43,534 nt of DNA, taken from contig JANLPY010000221.1 of NCBI GenBank assembly GCA_031367505.1, positions 1 through 43,534 on the forward strand, given 5' to 3'. This document shows, one piece after another, positions 25,155-33,220 of the stretch; position 1 is the first letter of the stretch, and each line of letters opens with the position of its first letter. A model generated the notes under the pieces. It saw only the letters and a list, made by a program, of their open reading frames with translations. It ran no database searches and was not told the DNA's origin. The position numbers were made by a program, and so were the translations under genes. The stretch comes from JAKFWF01 sp031367505. GTDB lineage: Bacteria > Pseudomonadota > Alphaproteobacteria > Rhizobiales > Hyphomicrobiaceae.

Positions 25155-28100
25155 ATGACCGCTGGCAATTCAAAGTGGCTGATGCGCATCCTAGGTGTTG
25201 ATTCCGGTATGCGCGCCGTTCAGCAAGTGAAAGCTATGCTGCTGTCGCTGCGCCGGGCCATTTTGATGGACTTCGAGCACGGCGTCGATACCGGCCGTGT
25301 GCGCGCCCAGCAACTTCGCGAGATCTTTTTATTATCACCATGGATGATGACGGCCAATCTGGCGAACGCCTGCATTGTCATGCTCGCCGGCCGCGGTGAT
25401 ACCCCGGGCCTGGTGCTGATATGGGGCGCAACGGTCTGCAGCCTCAGTCTCAAGGCCTTGCACGGCTGGTATCAGGCACGCAATCGGCCACAGAGGAAAT
25501 CAGCGTCGGGGCGGGCGGTATTTCGGGCTATTCAGCACGCAGCGTTTTTGGGCGCGCTTTGGGGGCTGCTGCCAATCATCGTTTTACCGAATGGCGGCGT
25601 CGTCGAGCAGGTTTTGGCCACCAATCTTATTGCCGGGATGTCGGCGGGCGGTGCATTTGCACTCGCATCGATCCCGGCAGCCGCCTTCGCCTATCTGGCA
25701 TTGATGCTGGTGCCGGCACTGATTGCGATAGGTGCGGGATACATTCCTGCCTCCTCTGCGCTGCTTGCACTCGGGGTAATCTATCTACTGACGCTGTGCG
25801 CCACCATATTCGCACGCTATCGCGAGTTTTCACTGCGCGTCCGGGATAATCATCGGTTGGAGCAGCAGCGTCTCACAATTTCGGTTCTGCTTAAGGATTT
25901 TGAAACTTCTGCTAGCGATTGGTTATGGGAGACCGATTGCGAAGGTCGATTGTCTTATGTCTCAGATCGCTTTGCGCAGGTAGCGGGTTTGAACCGGGAG
26001 CAACTATTAGGGCAGTCGATCGCGGTCACGGGCGGGCGAGCACGCGATGCGCACGCCTGGTCGCAATTCGTCAACAAATTGGACGCGGGCGAAGCGATCC
26101 GCGACTTTGTCGTTCCGGCCAGTCAGGCTAGCGGCCAAAGTTGGTGGTCGTTGAGCGCCGGCCCGGTAATCGGCGTGGATGGCAAGCGGTCTGGATTTCG
26201 TGGAGTCGGGACCGACATTTCGGCTCGCAAAAAGGCCGAAGTGGCGTTGGAGGAACGGAACGCAATTCTAGCGACTTTCAATGCCGAACTTGAAACCAAA
26301 GTCGCGCGCAGAACCGAAGATGCGACGATGGCGGAGGCGGCCGCGACCGAAGCCAATCGCGCCAAATCGATTTTCCTCGCGAATATGAGTCACGAAATCA
26401 GGTCGCCAATGAACGGTGTGTTCGGCATGACCGATCTTCTCATGCGCACCGAGCTGTCGGACCGGCAACTCCGTTTGGTGTCATCGATCAGCCAATCGGC
26501 CAAAAACCTGCTGACTGTCATCAATGACATTCTCGATATTTCCCGCATCGAAGCCGGCAAATTGGAAGTCGACCGGAGTGAATTCGACTTGCGACATTGT
26601 GTCGAAGGCGCCGTCGATCTTTTCGCGGAGGCGGCCCAACGCAAAGCGCTCGATTTCGCGTTCTTCGTTTCCGATGACACACCTGCGATGATATGGGGCG
26701 ACAAGGGCCGTCTGCGCCAGATCTTCGTCAATCTCATCGGCAATGCGATTAAATTTACCGACCGTGGCGAGGTCTCTGTTCACGTTGCTGCCCGCGAGAC
26801 CGGCATCGGCCGGGTCACAATCGACTTCGCGGTCAAGGATACCGGTATCGGTATTGATCCGGCCGATCTGGCTAAACTCTTTGTGCCATTCGTTCAGGCC
26901 GATTCATCGATCAGCCGTCGCTTCGGCGGTACCGGCTTGGGGCTATCGATTTCGCGTCATCTCGTCGAGTTGATGGGTGGGCAAATGCGGGTTCAATCAA
27001 CCCCGGGCGCCGGTACGGAAATCACTTTCCAGCTCACGCTCGATGTTGGTGATGCAAGTCAATCGACCTGGGTGAAGCCCCGTATCATTGCGCCGAACAC
27101 GCGGATGCTGATCGTCGACGATCGCGAAACCAATCGAGAGATCCTGTTGCATTACTTGACGTCGGCAGGCGTTGAGGCAGTTGCGGTGGCAAGCGCCAAG
27201 TCGGCGTTGCAAGTGCTCAACGATGCTGTCGATTCGGGCACGCCATTTGCCGTCGCGATCGTTGATTTTGTGATGCCCGAAATGAACGGGATGGAATTGC
27301 TCAATGCGGTGTCGGCTGAGCCCCAGTTCGCTGGTCTGAAAACGATCCTCCTCACCTCAATGAATTGGGCAGGCGACGCAGCGGAGGTACGGGAGGCTGG
27401 AGGATACGCGCTGCTGACCAAGCCGCTGCGACAGGCAGAACTTATCTCAACGGTCACTGCGGCGGTTGCCGGTAAGTCCCCCGCTAAGGATAAGCGCGAG
27501 GCGAACGAGTTGCGGCGTCGCACACCATCAATCGCGATAAAGGCCAGAATTTTGGTCGCCGAAGACAATCCGGTGAACGTCGAAGTCGCATCTGAGCTGC
27601 TAACCAGTTTTGGCTGCGAGGTGAGTATCGCCAAGGATGGAGCGCAAGCGTTGGCGCAGTTCAAGGCGGGCCAATTCGACATCATCCTGATGGATTGTCA
27701 GATGCCCGTGATGGACGGCCCCGCAGCAACAAAGTTGATCCGCGCGTATGAGCTCGAACATGGTCTGTCGGGCATTCCGATCATCGCGGTTACCGCCCAC
27801 GCCTATGATGAAGATCGGCGGCAGTGTTTCGAAGCGGGCATGGTCGATTATCTGACCAAGCCATATTCAGAATGCGAACTGATCGATGTGCTCGGCAAAT
27901 GGGTCAAGCCGGATAACTTTAGCCACACGGAAGTATCTTACGCCGCGGCCGATGCCGGAGAGCCGGGGCAGGTCGGTACCGCCACTCTCCGGACCGATTG
28001 GGAGGCGGTCACGCCAGCCCAAGTCGAAAAGCTCAATGCGGTGCTCGACAGAGTGAAATTCACCGAGTTCGCCGGGCAATTCGACAGCGACATGGTGCCG

Positions 28101-28448
28101 GATCTCGTCGATATTTTTGTTAAGGATTGCGCGGTTAGTCTCGTCAAACTGCAAAAGATTTCGCAGGCTCGCGACGCCGTTTCGCTGCAGCGGCTAGCAC
28201 ACAAATTGGCCGGCGGAGCGTCGACCATTTGTGCCAGCAGTTTGGCTCACGTGGCTCGGGCAACGATGCACCAGGCCAAGACTGAACCGGATGCCGCACT
28301 GGCCGATCTGGGGAGATTGCACGACGCCGTGCAGACAACCATGGAAAGCTTGCAGGCGCTTTCAAGCAGCCTCGCGGTTGCCACTTACTTGGATACCAGC
28401 ACGGATGTGGACGGCGTGACCACCGCACGCACCGCCATTGCACGATAA
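25155..28448 (+). CDS. Membrane hybrid histidine kinase (PAS, two REC, HPt)
   Basis: 1097 residues. About six membrane helices (about 55-230) with almost no periplasmic domain are followed by a PAS domain (about 245-365), a coiled-coil linker, HisKA with His413 in MSHEIRSP, an ATPase domain with NLIGNAIKFTD and GTGLGLSIS, REC1 (about 650-770, Asp704 in IVDFVMP), REC2 (about 795-915, Asp847 in MDCQMP) and an HPt domain (about 970-1075, His1016 in LAHKLAGGAS). All phosphotransfer residues appear present, so a complete internal phosphorelay is plausible. The short response regulator starting 17 bases downstream is the likely output partner. The signal is unknown; the membrane part suggests a ligand or membrane-state sensor. 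Confidence 0.93.
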   Translation: MTAGNSKWLMRILGVDSGMRAVQQVKAMLLSLRRAILMDFEHGVDTGRVRAQQLREIFLLSPWMMTANLANACIVMLAGRGDTPGLVLIWGATVCSLSLKALHGWYQARNRPQRKSASGRAVFRAIQHAAFLGALWGLLPIIVLPNGGVVEQVLATNLIAGMSAGGAFALASIPAAAFAYLALMLVPALIAIGAGYIPASSALLALGVIYLLTLCATIFARYREFSLRVRDNHRLEQQRLTISVLLKDFETSASDWLWETDCEGRLSYVSDRFAQVAGLNREQLLGQSIAVTGGRARDAHAWSQFVNKLDAGEAIRDFVVPASQASGQSWWSLSAGPVIGVDGKRSGFRGVGTDISARKKAEVALEERNAILATFNAELETKVARRTEDATMAEAAATEANRAKSIFLANMSHEIRSPMNGVFGMTDLLMRTELSDRQLRLVSSISQSAKNLLTVINDILDISRIEAGKLEVDRSEFDLRHCVEGAVDLFAEAAQRKALDFAFFVSDDTPAMIWGDKGRLRQIFVNLIGNAIKFTDRGEVSVHVAARETGIGRVTIDFAVKDTGIGIDPADLAKLFVPFVQADSSISRRFGGTGLGLSISRHLVELMGGQMRVQSTPGAGTEITFQLTLDVGDASQSTWVKPRIIAPNTRMLIVDDRETNREILLHYLTSAGVEAVAVASAKSALQVLNDAVDSGTPFAVAIVDFVMPEMNGMELLNAVSAEPQFAGLKTILLTSMNWAGDAAEVREAGGYALLTKPLRQAELISTVTAAVAGKSPAKDKREANELRRRTPSIAIKARILVAEDNPVNVEVASELLTSFGCEVSIAKDGAQALAQFKAGQFDIILMDCQMPVMDGPAATKLIRAYELEHGLSGIPIIAVTAHAYDEDRRQCFEAGMVDYLTKPYSECELIDVLGKWVKPDNFSHTEVSYAAADAGEPGQVGTATLRTDWEAVTPAQVEKLNAVLDRVKFTEFAGQFDSDMVPDLVDIFVKDCAVSLVKLQKISQARDAVSLQRLAHKLAGGASTICASSLAHVARATMHQAKTEPDAALADLGRLHDAVQTTMESLQALSSSLAVATYLDTSTDVDGVTTARTAIAR

Positions 28449-28464
28449 TGAAGGAGACTTTGAC

Positions 28465-28875
28465 GTGACGATTGCGCAAAAAAAAGCCCGAGTTTTGGTG
28501 GTAGATGACGATGCGCTTTGCCGCCGGGCGTTGGTGATGAAGCTTGTCAAATTGGACGCCGAGGTCGCCGAGGCGGAAGATGGTAGCGAGGCGTTTTCAT
28601 TGCTGCGTCTGCAGACCTTTGATCTCGCGATCATCGATCTCGAAATGCCGAAGATGGGTGGCTACGATCTGCTCGGATGCATCCGGGGTGTGCCGCAGCT
28701 CAAGCATCTGCCGGTTGTCGTTTTGACCAGCAGTGATGATCGCCGCTCGTTGGAGCGCGCGCTGACGGGCGGGGCGACATCGTTCTTGATCAAGCCGCTC
28801 AACTGGACCGCATTCGGAGCCCATATCGAGCATCTCCTGGCGCTGTCGACGCAACGCTTCGATCGCGCGGTGTGA
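28465..28875 (+). CDS. Single-domain response regulator (CheY-like)
   Basis: A 136-residue receiver domain with no output domain. Acidic pocket VVDDDALCRR (Asp14-Asp16), phosphoacceptor Asp58 in IIDLEMP, Thr/Ser at VLTSSDD and the conserved lysine in SFLIKPL. GTG 28465 is chosen because AAGGAG (28451-28456) lies 8 bases upstream; an ATG at 28438 overlaps the kinase gene. With the upstream hybrid kinase it forms a likely operon and phosphorelay. Being output-less, it presumably acts by protein contact or as a phosphate sink. Confidence 0.9.
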   Translation: MTIAQKKARVLVVDDDALCRRALVMKLVKLDAEVAEAEDGSEAFSLLRLQTFDLAIIDLEMPKMGGYDLLGCIRGVPQLKHLPVVVLTSSDDRRSLERALTGGATSFLIKPLNWTAFGAHIEHLLALSTQRFDRAV

Positions 28876-28913
28876 CCGGCGATGTGACGGTGTAGGTTCG
28901 CCTGCACAAGCAA

Positions 28914-28939
28914 AAGGGGCAGCCTTTCGGCCACCCCTT
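28914..28939. terminator. Bidirectional hairpin between response regulator and glnA
   Basis: AAGGGG...CCCCTT closes an imperfect stem (two mismatched pairs) topped by GCC-TTTC-GGC. It lies in the convergent gap after the response regulator and the glnA stop. There is only a short A-run on its left, so termination strength is uncertain. Confidence 0.5.
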
Positions 28940-28966
28940 CGCAATAGCAAATCTACACCGTGACGA

Positions 28967-30376
28967 TCAGACTGAGTAGTACATGTCGAACTCGACCGGA
29001 TGCGGCGTCATGTCGGTGCGCGCCACTTCCTGCATCTTGAGTTCGATGAAGGCGTCGATCATGTCGTCGGAGAACACGCCGCCGGCCTTCAAGAACGCGC
29101 GGTCCTTGTCGAGGCTGTGCAGCGCTTCACGCAACGATGCGCAAACTGTCGGGATCTTTGCCAGTTCGGCCGGCGGCAGATCGTACAGGTTCTTGTCCAT
29201 CGGCTCGCCCGGATGGATCTTGTTCTGGATGCCATCGAGGCCGGCCATCAACATCGCGGCAAACGCGAGGTAGGGGTTCGCGCCGGGATCTGGGAAGCGG
29301 ATCTCGATGCGCTTCGCCTTCGGGCTGGTGACGTGCGGAATACGGCACGATGCCGACCGGTTACGCGCCGAGTAGGCGAGCAGCACGGGGGCTTCGTAGC
29401 CAGGCACGAGACGCTTGTAGGAGTTGGTCAGCGGGTTGGTGAAGGCATTGAGCGCCTTGGCGTGCTTCAGGATGCCGCCAATGTAGAACAGGCAGCTTTC
29501 CGAGAGGTCGGCATACTTGTTGCCGGCGAACATCGGCTGGCCGCCCTTCCAGATCGACATGTGCACGTGCATGCCCGAACCGTTATCGCCGAACATCGGC
29601 TTCGGCATGAAGGTGACCGACTTGCCGTAGGCTTGTGCGACGTTATGAGCGACGTACTTGTAGATCTGCATGCCGTCAGCCATCTTCAGCATCGGGCCGA
29701 ACTTGACGCCGAGCTCATGCTGTGCGGCTGCAACTTCGTGGTGATGCTTTTCGACGCTAACGCCCATCTCGGACATCACCGAAAGCATTTCCGAACGCAT
29801 ATCCTGGCAGCTATCGATCGGCGGCACCGGGAAGTAACCGCCCTTGGTGCGCGGGCGATGGCCGAGGTTGCCCATCTCGTACTCGGTGCCTGTGTTCGAC
29901 GGCAATTCGTTCGAATCAAGCTTGTAGGAAACGTGATGCGGCTCGGTGGTGAAGCGCACGTCGTCGAAAATAAAGAACTCAGCTTCGGGACCGAAGTAGA
30001 CGGTGTCGCCCACGCCAGTGGACTTCATGTAGGCTTCCGCCTTCTTGGCGATGCCGCGCGGATCGCGCTCGTAGAGCTCGCCGGTCGATGGCTCGATGAC
30101 GTCGCAGAAAATCGCGAGCGTGGTCTGCGCAAAGAAGGGATCGAGGTGGGCGGTGTCGGCATCGAGCATCAAAGTCATGTCGGATGCTTCGATGCCTTTC
30201 CAGCCGGCGATCGACGAACCGTCGAAAGCATATCCGTCGGTGAAAACACCTTCGTCGATGCAGCTCACGTCGGCGGTGACGTGCTGCATTTTACCCTTGG
30301 TATCGGTAAATCGCAGATCGACGAACTTTACATCCTTGTCCTTCATCATCTTCAGGACGTCGGCACTCTTGGTCAT
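28967..30376 (-). CDS. glnA: Type I glutamine synthetase
   Basis: A 469-residue dodecameric GSI making glutamine from glutamate, ammonium and ATP. Family motifs seen: FDGSSIAGW, the metal and glutamate-binding segments GPEAEFFIFD and NGSGMHVHMS, RNRSASCRIP and the adenylylation loop NLYDLPPAE, whose tyrosine suggests control by GlnE. Normal length. glnB lies upstream on the same strand with a 111-base gap, so glnA can be read from the sigma-54-type promoter ahead of glnB, and perhaps from its own promoter in the gap. Confidence 0.98.
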   Translation of the reverse strand: MTKSADVLKMMKDKDVKFVDLRFTDTKGKMQHVTADVSCIDEGVFTDGYAFDGSSIAGWKGIEASDMTLMLDADTAHLDPFFAQTTLAIFCDVIEPSTGELYERDPRGIAKKAEAYMKSTGVGDTVYFGPEAEFFIFDDVRFTTEPHHVSYKLDSNELPSNTGTEYEMGNLGHRPRTKGGYFPVPPIDSCQDMRSEMLSVMSEMGVSVEKHHHEVAAAQHELGVKFGPMLKMADGMQIYKYVAHNVAQAYGKSVTFMPKPMFGDNGSGMHVHMSIWKGGQPMFAGNKYADLSESCLFYIGGILKHAKALNAFTNPLTNSYKRLVPGYEAPVLLAYSARNRSASCRIPHVTSPKAKRIEIRFPDPGANPYLAFAAMLMAGLDGIQNKIHPGEPMDKNLYDLPPAELAKIPTVCASLREALHSLDKDRAFLKAGGVFSDDMIDAFIELKMQEVARTDMTPHPVEFDMYYSV

Positions 30377-30487
30377 TGCAGCTCCCCTACATTGGATTGG
30401 CTATTGGTCGAGTTGGAAAGTTATTCGTGCGGAAATTGACGCTGGCGAGCAAGAGCAGCCCGCCGCCGATCGGTTAAGCGAAAGTCA

Positions 30488-30826
30488 TCAGATCGCGTCT
30501 GAACCGGTTTCTCCGGTGCGGATGCGGATCGCTTCTTCGATGGTCGAGACGAAAATCTTGCCATCGCCGATGCGGCCTGTCTTGGCGGCCTTCTGGATCG
30601 CCTCGAGGGCTTTGTCCAGCATCTCGTCAGCGAGAACGACTTCGATTTTCACTTTTGGCAAGAAATCGACGACATATTCAGCTCCGCGATAAAGTTCGGT
30701 GTGCCCCTTCTGGCGCCCAAAGCCCTTAGCTTCGATCACCGTGATGCCTTGCAGGCCGATCTCTTGTAGCGCTTCTTTGACTTCATCGAGCTTGAAGGGC
30801 TTGATTATGGCTTCGATCTTTTTCAT
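30488..30826 (-). CDS. glnB: Nitrogen regulatory protein P-II
   Basis: A 112-residue trimeric P-II signal protein reporting 2-oxoglutarate, ATP/ADP and, through uridylylation, glutamine status. The T-loop carries Tyr51 in YRGAEYVVDF, the uridylylation site, and the C-terminus shows RIGDGKIFV and IRTGE. Length is exact. Its place directly before glnA argues for glnB rather than glnK (which usually sits with amtB). GGAACGA is the likely ribosome binding site. Confidence 0.96.
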   Translation of the reverse strand: MKKIEAIIKPFKLDEVKEALQEIGLQGITVIEAKGFGRQKGHTELYRGAEYVVDFLPKVKIEVVLADEMLDKALEAIQKAAKTGRIGDGKIFVSTIEEAIRIRTGETGSDAI

Positions 30827-30883
30827 GCGTCGTTCCGACCGGATGCTTTCCGGGCCCTGTTGTGGCTCGTTATTTCTTCATTA

Positions 30884-30899
30884 AGCATGGCTTGTGCCA
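30884..30899 (-). promoter_or_regulatory. Sigma-54-type promoter of glnB-glnA
   Basis: On the minus strand TGGCAC-aagcc-ATGCT matches the -24/-12 consensus TGGCAC-N5-TTGCW with one mismatch; the GG and GC doublets have the right spacing. A start site near 30874 would leave a leader of about 48 bases to glnB. Confidence 0.6.
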
Positions 30900-30943
30900 A
30901 TTAAGAAGAGGCGAGAGCTACCTCTATCTATCAAGGGCTTGAG

Positions 30944-30974
30944 CCTGCGATGCTGCAAGTTGTGGCATCGCAGG
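30944..30974. repeat. 10-bp perfect inverted repeat upstream of glnB
   Basis: CCTGCGATGC (30944-30953) pairs with GCATCGCAGG (30965-30974) around 11 bases, 45-75 bases upstream of the -24 box. TGCAAGTT also occurs twice, at 30954-30961 and 30980-30987. It could be an enhancer-type site for NtrC or an attenuator for the divergent gene; the arms do not match the usual NtrC consensus closely. Confidence 0.5.
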
Positions 30975-31037
30975 CGAACGTGCAAGTTCAAAAATCAGGC
31001 AAACTGCCAAAAATACAAGCAGGCGGAGTTCTTGGCT

Positions 31038-32546
31038 ATGAGTGAATGCGCGCTCCTCTCGATATCTCAGATGGCTGAGGCTGATGCGGCAGCGATCGCT
31101 TCGGGCATTCCGGGGATTGCCTTGATGGAAGCTGCCGGCCGTGCGGTCGCGGCGGAGGCAGCGCGCATGGCGCCTGGCGATTGCCGAATTGTTGTATTGT
31201 GCGGTCCGGGAAACAATGGCGGCGATGGGTGGGTTGCTGCTCGCTTGCTGCTTGAGGCTGGTTACGCAGTTGAAGTTGCGCTGTTCGCCGACCGCCGCAA
31301 ATTGCTTGGAGATGCGGCGATCATGGCCGCCCTGTGGCACGGCGATGTCGCCGAACTGACCGAGCCTAATGGGCGGAAAATCGGCCTGGAAAATTGTCAA
31401 TTGATCATCGACGCGGTATTTGGCGCAGGCCTCGCGCGCCAATTGCCAGCGCACCTGCAGGATGTTTTTGAAAACATCCGGACATCGAACGTGCCAGTGC
31501 TCGCGGTCGACGTCCCGAGTGGGCTCAATGGCGATACCGGCGCAGTGCTTGGAAGTCCGCTCCAGGCGGCGTCGACGGTTACGTTCTTTCGCGCAAAACC
31601 TGGACACGTGCTGATGCCGGGCAAGCGTTTGTGTGGTCGTCTCGTCGTTGCTGATATCGGTATTCGCCCCACCGTGCTTACGACCATTCAGCCTCGAACG
31701 TTCGTCAACCGCCCCGCGCTTTGGCAATCAGCTTATCCGAAGTTATCGTCCGATGGGCATAAATACGGCCGGGGACATGCCGTCGTGGTTTCAGGGCCGC
31801 CACATGCAACAGGGGCGGCGCGGCTCGGTGCGAGGGGTGCGTTGCGAATTGGTGCTGGCTTGGTGAGCGTTGCGTCACCACAAGCCTCTGTTGCCATTAA
31901 TGCTGCCCACCTGACGGCAATCATGGTGCGGCCATTCGACGAGACGCACGGGTTGCAAGAGTTGCTTGCTGATTCTCGCCTCAACGCTTTCCTTATCGGG
32001 CCGGGCGGCGGAGTTGGGGCTGCCACGCGACACTACGTGCATCAATTGTTGGCCAGCGATGCGGCGGCCGTTCTCGATGCCGATGCGCTGACAAGCTTCA
32101 GCGAATGCTCCGAGCGCGATCTCCTTTTTGAGGCGATTCGAGCTCGATCGGCACCTGTCGTGCTTACCCCGCATGGGGGCGAATTTACGCGACTGTTCGG
32201 GCAACGTACCGATCACTCATCGAAGTTGGAGCGGGCACGGTTTGCCGCGCAAGAGAGCGGCGCTGTCGTCATTCTCAAGGGCGCGGATACCGTCATCGCC
32301 GCTCCTGATGGCCGCGCCGCGATCAATGACAACGCGCCGGCCACACTTGCAACCGCCGGGTCGGGTGATGTGCTCGCTGGGTTCGTTACAGGTCTACTGG
32401 CCCACGGTATGCGACCCTTTGAGGCAGCCTGTGCCGCGGTTTGGTTACATGGTGAGTGCGCGGCGGCATTTGGCGCCGGTCTGATCGCTGAGGACTTGCC
32501 GGAATGTCTTCCAAGCGTTTTGAAAAAATTGAAACCAGTTCAATAG
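31038..32546 (+). CDS. nnr: Bifunctional NAD(P)H-hydrate epimerase / ADP-dependent NAD(P)H-hydrate dehydratase
   Basis: A 502-residue fusion that repairs hydrated NAD(P)H. The N-terminal epimerase half (about 1-215) shows CGPGNNGGDGW (from Cys55) and DAVFGAGL. The C-terminal dehydratase half (about 225-500) shows HKYGRGHAVVVSG, IGPGGG, LTPHGGEF, KGADTVIAAPDG and TAGSGDVLAGF with catalytic Asp444. ATG 31038 is chosen because the residues in front do not resemble the family; GGAG lies at 31025-31028. It is divergent from glnB, and its upstream region shares the inverted repeat. Confidence 0.95.
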   Translation: MSECALLSISQMAEADAAAIASGIPGIALMEAAGRAVAAEAARMAPGDCRIVVLCGPGNNGGDGWVAARLLLEAGYAVEVALFADRRKLLGDAAIMAALWHGDVAELTEPNGRKIGLENCQLIIDAVFGAGLARQLPAHLQDVFENIRTSNVPVLAVDVPSGLNGDTGAVLGSPLQAASTVTFFRAKPGHVLMPGKRLCGRLVVADIGIRPTVLTTIQPRTFVNRPALWQSAYPKLSSDGHKYGRGHAVVVSGPPHATGAARLGARGALRIGAGLVSVASPQASVAINAAHLTAIMVRPFDETHGLQELLADSRLNAFLIGPGGGVGAATRHYVHQLLASDAAAVLDADALTSFSECSERDLLFEAIRARSAPVVLTPHGGEFTRLFGQRTDHSSKLERARFAAQESGAVVILKGADTVIAAPDGRAAINDNAPATLATAGSGDVLAGFVTGLLAHGMRPFEAACAAVWLHGECAAAFGAGLIAEDLPECLPSVLKKLKPVQ

Positions 32547-32552
32547 GCCAAC

Positions 32553-32596
32553 AAAAAAATGCCCAGCAACAAGATCCTTGGATCATGCTGCCGGGC
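32553..32596 (-). terminator. Rho-independent terminator of the H-NS-family gene
   Basis: On the minus strand GCCC(GGC)AGCA pairs with TGCTGGGC (stem with a 3-base bulge, 32561-32596) and is followed by ATTTTTTT (32553-32560). It lies 36 bases past the stop of the H-NS-family gene; the nnr stop is just beyond it on the other strand. Confidence 0.7.
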
Positions 32597-32631
32597 GAAA
32601 GTCGTTTCTGCAATTGCAGAACTTCACGATT

Positions 32632-32946
32632 TCAGATTGCGAAATCCGTCATCTTCTTGCCTTTGTCGAGCTTCGCGACAAGCCAGTTTGGCTTGCGTCC
32701 GCGGCCGGTCCAGGTTTCGCTCGGGTTATCAGGGTTCATATACTTGGCGGCGACTGTCTTGCCTTTTGTCGAGCGGCTGCCAAAAAGATCGTTGATGCCA
32801 AATCCTGCATCCTGCGCCATCGCTTCGAACTTCGCACGCAATGCAGTTCTTTCGCGCTCGTGAGCAGTTGCGATGGCCTTTTCAACACGAGTCCGCAATT
32901 CCTGGAGTTCTTTCAAAGTAAGTTTATCGACTTGCGGAACGGCCAT
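32632..32946 (-). CDS. H-NS family nucleoid-associated protein
   Basis: 104 residues. The N-terminal part (about 1-50) is a charged helical oligomerisation region (LTLKELQELRTRVEKAIA) and the C-terminal part carries the H-NS DNA-binding signature TWTGRGRKPNWL. It resembles the short HvrA/H-NS-like proteins of alphaproteobacteria, which bind AT-rich DNA and affect transcription. A bulged hairpin with a T-run terminates it. The upstream region 32947-33110 is AT-rich. Confidence 0.9.
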   Translation of the reverse strand: MAVPQVDKLTLKELQELRTRVEKAIATAHERERTALRAKFEAMAQDAGFGINDLFGSRSTKGKTVAAKYMNPDNPSETWTGRGRKPNWLVAKLDKGKKMTDFAI

Positions 32947-33220
32947 GGCGAAGTTCTTTCCTTATGTGCGGTTGTAAACTGAGGAAATTTTTTCTGCTAC
33001 ATTTCCTCAAAAAACACAAGTGCAAATATTTGCTGCGAGTGCAGTAGGAGTGTTTTTTCAATCTAAATGATCTCTATTAAAACAACTTAACCTTTAAGGT
33101 TGTGCTGCATATGTTCTTGAAGCTTGTGCCGGCCGATATATTAGAGCGCCATGCGGCATCCGGAGCTATTAATCGCAACGCTACAGGTTAATGCCGGAAG
33201 GGATAGCGCGATATTTTGAC
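32947..33220. other. AT-rich region upstream of the H-NS-family gene
   Basis: 274 bases between two minus-strand genes, the FAD oxidase and the H-NS-family gene. The part nearest the latter is A/T-rich and may hold its promoter and self-binding sites. Near 33082-33103 ACAACTTAA is followed by TTTAAGGTTGT, an imperfect palindrome. No gene is evident. Confidence 0.5.

Noticed and set aside
29000..30439. 479-codon open frame on the plus strand opposite glnA
   Set aside because: A mirror of glnA codon use in a high-G+C genome; the glnA frame is fully conserved.
30894..31037. N-terminal extension of the NAD(P)HX-repair enzyme from an upstream ATG
   Set aside because: The extra residues are basic and unlike the family, and the region overlaps the glnB promoter; the ATG at 31038 with GGAG is better.
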